Below the pieces are notes generated by a model. That model was not told the origin of the DNA and ran no database searches. It saw only the letters and a program-made list of their open reading frames with translations. A stretch of DNA of 64,000 nucleotides from Dermatemys mawii (taxonomy: Eukaryota > Chordata > Testudines > Dermatemydidae), in NCBI GenBank assembly GCA_007922305.1, contig ML677326.1, positions 58,662,961 through 58,726,960 on the forward strand, given 5' to 3'. Position 1 is the first letter of the stretch. Each line of letters opens with the position of its first letter. The position numbers were made by a program, and so were the translations under genes. Shown in pieces: positions 60,443 to 64,000 of this stretch.

Positions 60443-62040
60443 TTTCAGTACTAATATAATTGGCTAAATACCGCCAACCTTATTACTGGGCCAACCAAAT
60501 TCTCAAATCCTAACTTCATTTTTATATAAGCAAACTCGGAGTTTACCTGAGTAAAGGCCAAGTAAAAGCTAAGTAAGGAATTCAGGATCTGGCCCATTTA
60601 CTTTACACATTGCATAAAATAAATGTGCATAATCCTTACTTTGAACATCTTAAAATGTGGGTGACAACAGACTAAAGGGAAAAAGCAGGAAGGATTACTC
60701 AGTAATATACTGTGAAGTTGTTAGTTTTCAAACTGCATGTGTCACATTGTTTTCTTTTGTATCTGCTTGTGGTTTTTGGTAGGTTGGCTGGTTGGTTAAG
60801 CTGGAATGGGAAAGGGTTCAGGGTTGAAGTGATAATTGTACAAAATGGGTTCTCAGAAAAGATTTGAAGAAGACTACATAGTAGGATGCAGGAAGCCATT
60901 TCAGGCATAAGGGATGCATTCGCAAACAACCAGAGTCACTTGAAAAGAGACAAAGAATGATGCAGGTAGAGAAAGGAACCTTGAACTTCATTCAGAACAA
61001 ATAAACACATAATAAGTAGCCAAGGTCAACATTTAAAATGTACTCTTTGAGCTCATGAAACTAACTGAAGAGCTATGATTAACATCAAATTCACATTTTC
61101 TTGCTGCAAAATCTTGATTTGTCTTTGCTTGTCTGTGCTAGAACACATAGCTCTTGAACCCATATAACAAAAACATTGTTCATTCTTTGCCATAGTATCT
61201 GAAAAATGTGCATCAGGCTTTCCCAAGGTGCTATATTTGTGGACAGCAGTGGCAAGATCGCTGAAGTGTTTTGGCATAGAATATACAGGAACAATGAATT
61301 CTTTCACAGCACTTTGCTTTTTAACCCAGAGCTAATATTGGAACGCAGCCACCAGAACTGTAATAATACTTTGCACTTATAGGGCCAAACTTTCAAAAAC
61401 AGTTTCTAATGCTACACGTGAAAAATTGTGAATATAATTCTTTGTGTGTGTAAACACTTTTATTTATGTATGCAACAGATATATGTCCCTACCAGCTGGG
61501 TACTTGCTGCTAGTGTCTATATAATTTTTCATGGCCAAATGTCTGTCTACACATGCAAGATTTTCATGTGCAAAACTTGCAGATACACATTCAAATGGAA
61601 GGTTGAGGTTAGCTCTACATTTGGCCTATACAATGCATTTTATATAAAGATTTTAAACCACCGGAGTCCTGATTCCCATTCCCCCACTTGAGCTATTAAA
61701 CAACACTCCCACACTTGAGTAGATTCTTCTTCTTAGCATATTCGTTCACCTGATAGTAGACCCAGTCTTGCTGCTTATCTTCTTGAACTTCTTGGGCTCA
61801 ACCCAGCCATAAGTGCACTGCTACCTATAGCAGCTGTCAGACTCTAAGTAAAGAAACACAAATATAACTAGCAACCAGTAAAAAATATCTTGGGAGATAT
61901 TAAATGTGTGCCTAATGATTTACATTGCAGACCAGTGCACATCTACTAGGTTACCACACATTGTGATACTGAATACTATGAATTTTCAAAGGGGTTAGCA
62001 CAAAGATATTTAGCACAAGTGTTCTGGCAATTATCATTCA
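60443..62040. other. Intronic stretch, nothing recognised
   Basis: AT-rich. Overlapping short open frames at 61053-61307 on the minus strand show no domain. No exon is recognised. Confidence 0.5.
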
Positions 62041-62060
62041 ATGGAAGAAATTCAAAAGGC

Positions 62061-62126
62061 CAAATTCTGGCTTCATAGAAGTCAATGGCAAGACTTCCAT
62101 TGATTTTTATGGGGCTAGGATTTCAC
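62061..62126. repeat. Hairpin-forming interspersed repeat, copy 2
   Basis: caaattctggcttcatagaa then gtcaatgg is followed by ccattgatttttatggggct then aggatttcac, the inverted complement with some mismatches. Same family as 54510-54577. Confidence 0.75.
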
Positions 62127-62866
62127 AAAGAGTGTTTAACGGATCTTAGACTAGTGCTTCTATTTGTTTGATTTATTTGTCTTATATTAGCACACAAAGC
62201 TGCAATAAAGCTAACTTGCTAACTTTTAAACAAGGAGCCCTATAAAGAATTTCTACCTTAGCTGGCAATGGTAAAATGCTCTTCCCCGACACGCCAAAAT
62301 CCATCATTTTCATACTTTCCCCTCATTAAGAAAATAATCTATCAATTCCATTATTTCCTCCTCTCCAGCCACTCATGGAATTTCTGCTCTAGGAAACTCA
62401 TCTACTTGGAGATGGCTCCTCACAGCCAAATGCAGTAATAGTAGTAGATGGGTCACCAGGCAACCTCTGCTAGCAGCAATGATGGCAGACGGGCAGACCT
62501 GCAAGCCGTGCTGGCAGCAGTGGTGGTAAGCAGACCCTCCTGCACCAAGACAGAATGTCATGAATGGTTGTGTGGGGAGCGGGTTCCCCTGGTTATGGGA
62601 CAGATGTGAAGTTGGGGAATGAGACTGATTCCTTGGTTCCTGATGTAAGTGGGCTTTCCATCACCGCTGATAGTGAGGAAGTGAGTGAGAGAACAAGTGG
62701 GAGAGCAAGCTTCCTGTGCCTAATGTGCTGGTTTTGGTGGGGCAATGGACCTCCCCTGAAAGGCAGGAAAAAATCTAAAAGGAGCAGGGTTCCAGACTAC
62801 TTCCCAGTCATCATCAGGAATCCTTCCATAGAGGATGATTCTCTTTCACGGATTGTCCATTTTAAA
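62127..62866. other. Stretch below the retrotransposon, little recognised
   Basis: The bases next to 62867 may be the 3' untranslated part of the minus-strand retrotransposon. The open frame at 62564-62983 on the plus strand is antisense to that element's C-terminal region and is not a gene. Confidence 0.5.
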
Positions 62867-64000
62867 TTATCTGTGGGTCCTCTGATGGCTGACAAGGCCT
62901 ATTTTGGAGCTGCTGACTCTTCAACATTGCAAACCTGTTTCCGAGGAGGGCAGGTGAACCTGAGGTATTGGTTTGGGCCATAGCATGCTCTGTCACTTCC
63001 ATTTTTCCATTACATGTAGTTTCATCTGATTCTTGAAGTGCTCAGTTCTCTGCCTCACGCTCCTCCTCCATTGTTGTCAGTCCTGAGTTATACGTTCCCA
63101 TGAGTTGATGTCAATGTTGCATTTCCTCATATTAGCCTTGAGGATATCCCTGTAGCATTATTTCTGTCCTTCTCTGGCATGTTTGCTTTGGCTGAGTTGA
63201 AAGTATAAGACTTGTTTTGGCAGTCTGGAATCAGGCATCCTGACAACATGGCCTGCCCAGTGAAGTTGATGATAAATAATCATTACCTCGATGCTCATAA
63301 AATTGGCTTGTGAGAGGATGCTGACATTAATGCATCTAATCTTCCCACTTGATTTGGAGAAACTTATGTATACAGCATTGATGATATTTCTCCAGCACTG
63401 TAAGATGTCTCCTGTATGTTGCCCACATTTCATCCCCATGCAGGAGATGGGGAATCACAACAGCTGCGTAGATCATGAGTTTGGTTTTGGTTCTGATGTC
63501 ACAATCTTCAAACAACCTCTTTCTCAAACAACCAAATAACTCAGTTTGCACATTTGAGCCAGTACTGGATTTTTTTCATCAATATCGGCTGTCTGAGAGG
63601 TGGCTTCCAAGATATGGGAAATGCGCAATATTCTTTACAGGGTTATCGTAGAGCTGGGAATTGTGTACCAGGAGCTTGCTGATGGAAAACCTTTGTCGTT
63701 CTGTCTGTCTGTTAAGTGTCAGTCCCATTTTCTGATATACGTCAGCAAAGACAATGATTACCTGAAGATCTGTTTCCAAGTGAGCATACACTACAGCGTC
63801 ATCCTCATACTGAAGCTCGACAGCTGAAGTTGGTGATGTTTTGATTCTGTATCGGAAGCAGAGAACGTTGAACAGCTTGCCATCCATTCAGTAGATTAGC
63901 TGCACTTCTACCAGAGTCTTAGCATCTCTAAGTTCACCTCCCAACATAGATGTTCCAAACTCCAGCTCCAATCTCATATATCACTGATGGGTGTGTGTAA
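62867..64000 (-). pseudogene. Non-LTR retrotransposon reverse transcriptase, C-terminal part, decayed and cut by window edge
   Basis: Minus-strand fragments in changing frames follow one order. 63887-63579 gives DGKLFN, then ELQYEDDAVVYAHLETDL (the reverse-transcriptase YxDD motif, YEDD at 63809-63798, where family copies usually have YADD), GLTLNR and FPYLGSHLSDS. 63551-63336 gives FGCLRKRLFEDCDI, KLMIYAAVVIPHLL and RRHLTVLEKYHQ. 63300-63160 gives LHWAGHVVRMPDSRLPKQ. Further down are a decayed ILKANMRKCNIDINSWE block and SSSKIGLVSHQRTHR before a stop at 62869-62867, a C-terminal zinc-finger-like tail with its cysteines eroded. This order is that of endonuclease/reverse-transcriptase elements often mis-annotated as craniofacial development protein 2-like. 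The clade is uncertain. The endonuclease half lies beyond base 64000. Confidence 0.92.

Larger units (their letters stand above)
9061..64000 (-). other. TLL1: TLL1 first intron or upstream region, partial (at least 54.9 kb)
   Basis: Everything above 9060 lies upstream of the TLL1 pro-region exon in transcript sense. No start-codon exon, CpG-island promoter or other host gene was recognised, so I read this as one long intron densely populated by mobile elements, listed separately. If exon 1 is short and diverged it could still be hidden here. Confidence 0.7.

Noticed and set aside
62564..62983. 139-codon plus-strand frame
   Set aside because: It is antisense to the minus-strand retrotransposon C-terminal region (SKIGLVSHQRTH block) and has no recognised domain.
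1..64000. CRISPR array, operon or defence-like gene cluster
   Set aside because: No regularly spaced short repeats or adjacent same-strand coding genes exist; the window is vertebrate intronic DNA.

Overview
The window is vertebrate nuclear DNA from a sauropsid, most likely a turtle. It is AT-rich, has no dense coding, and is full of CR1 LINEs, hAT and PIF/Harbinger elements, short retroposons and LTR-like repeats of a kind I associate with turtles. The turtle assignment rests on recognising these repeats and is an inference.

Host gene: the only host gene I can support is TLL1 (tolloid-like 1, a secreted astacin-family metalloprotease), on the minus strand. Three consecutive coding exons lie at 8950-9060, 3129-3209 and 277-429 (in transcript order). 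All three have consensus splice sites and phase-1 boundaries, and they join into one open frame. They encode most of the pro-region, an R-F-P-R convertase site and the first residues of the protease domain. The next exon downstream lies beyond base 1. The first exon (signal peptide and start codon) was not found and probably lies beyond base 64000, so about 55 kb of the window would be the intron before exon 8950-9060.

Layout: 1-9060 holds the exons, one hAT MITE, a 106-bp tandem duplication and a long antisense CR1 (5719-6920). 11.3-15.1 kb holds a MIR-like SINE, a TA-flanked Tc1/mariner-type element and a decayed hAT transposase gene. 21.8-25.2 kb is an LTR-like repeat split by a Harbinger MITE and a 1.55-kb hAT element. 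28.1-31.6 kb has two hAT elements, a 94-bp retroposon and a CR1 end. 36.7-39.5 kb is an L2-type LINE fragment split by a second Harbinger MITE, followed by a small TA-flanked element and another hAT element. 40.8-51.2 kb has a CR1 fragment, a nested short retroposon, a MITE and a Harbinger transposase remnant. 53-60.5 kb has hAT, Harbinger-type and hairpin elements plus an LTR-like repeat split by a third Harbinger MITE. 62.9-64 kb is a non-LTR retrotransposon reverse-transcriptase remnant.

No CRISPR array, operon, RNA gene or new defence-like system is visible. The most informative content is the unrecorded TLL1 exons and the well-delimited mobile elements, many with intact target-site duplications that order the insertions in time.
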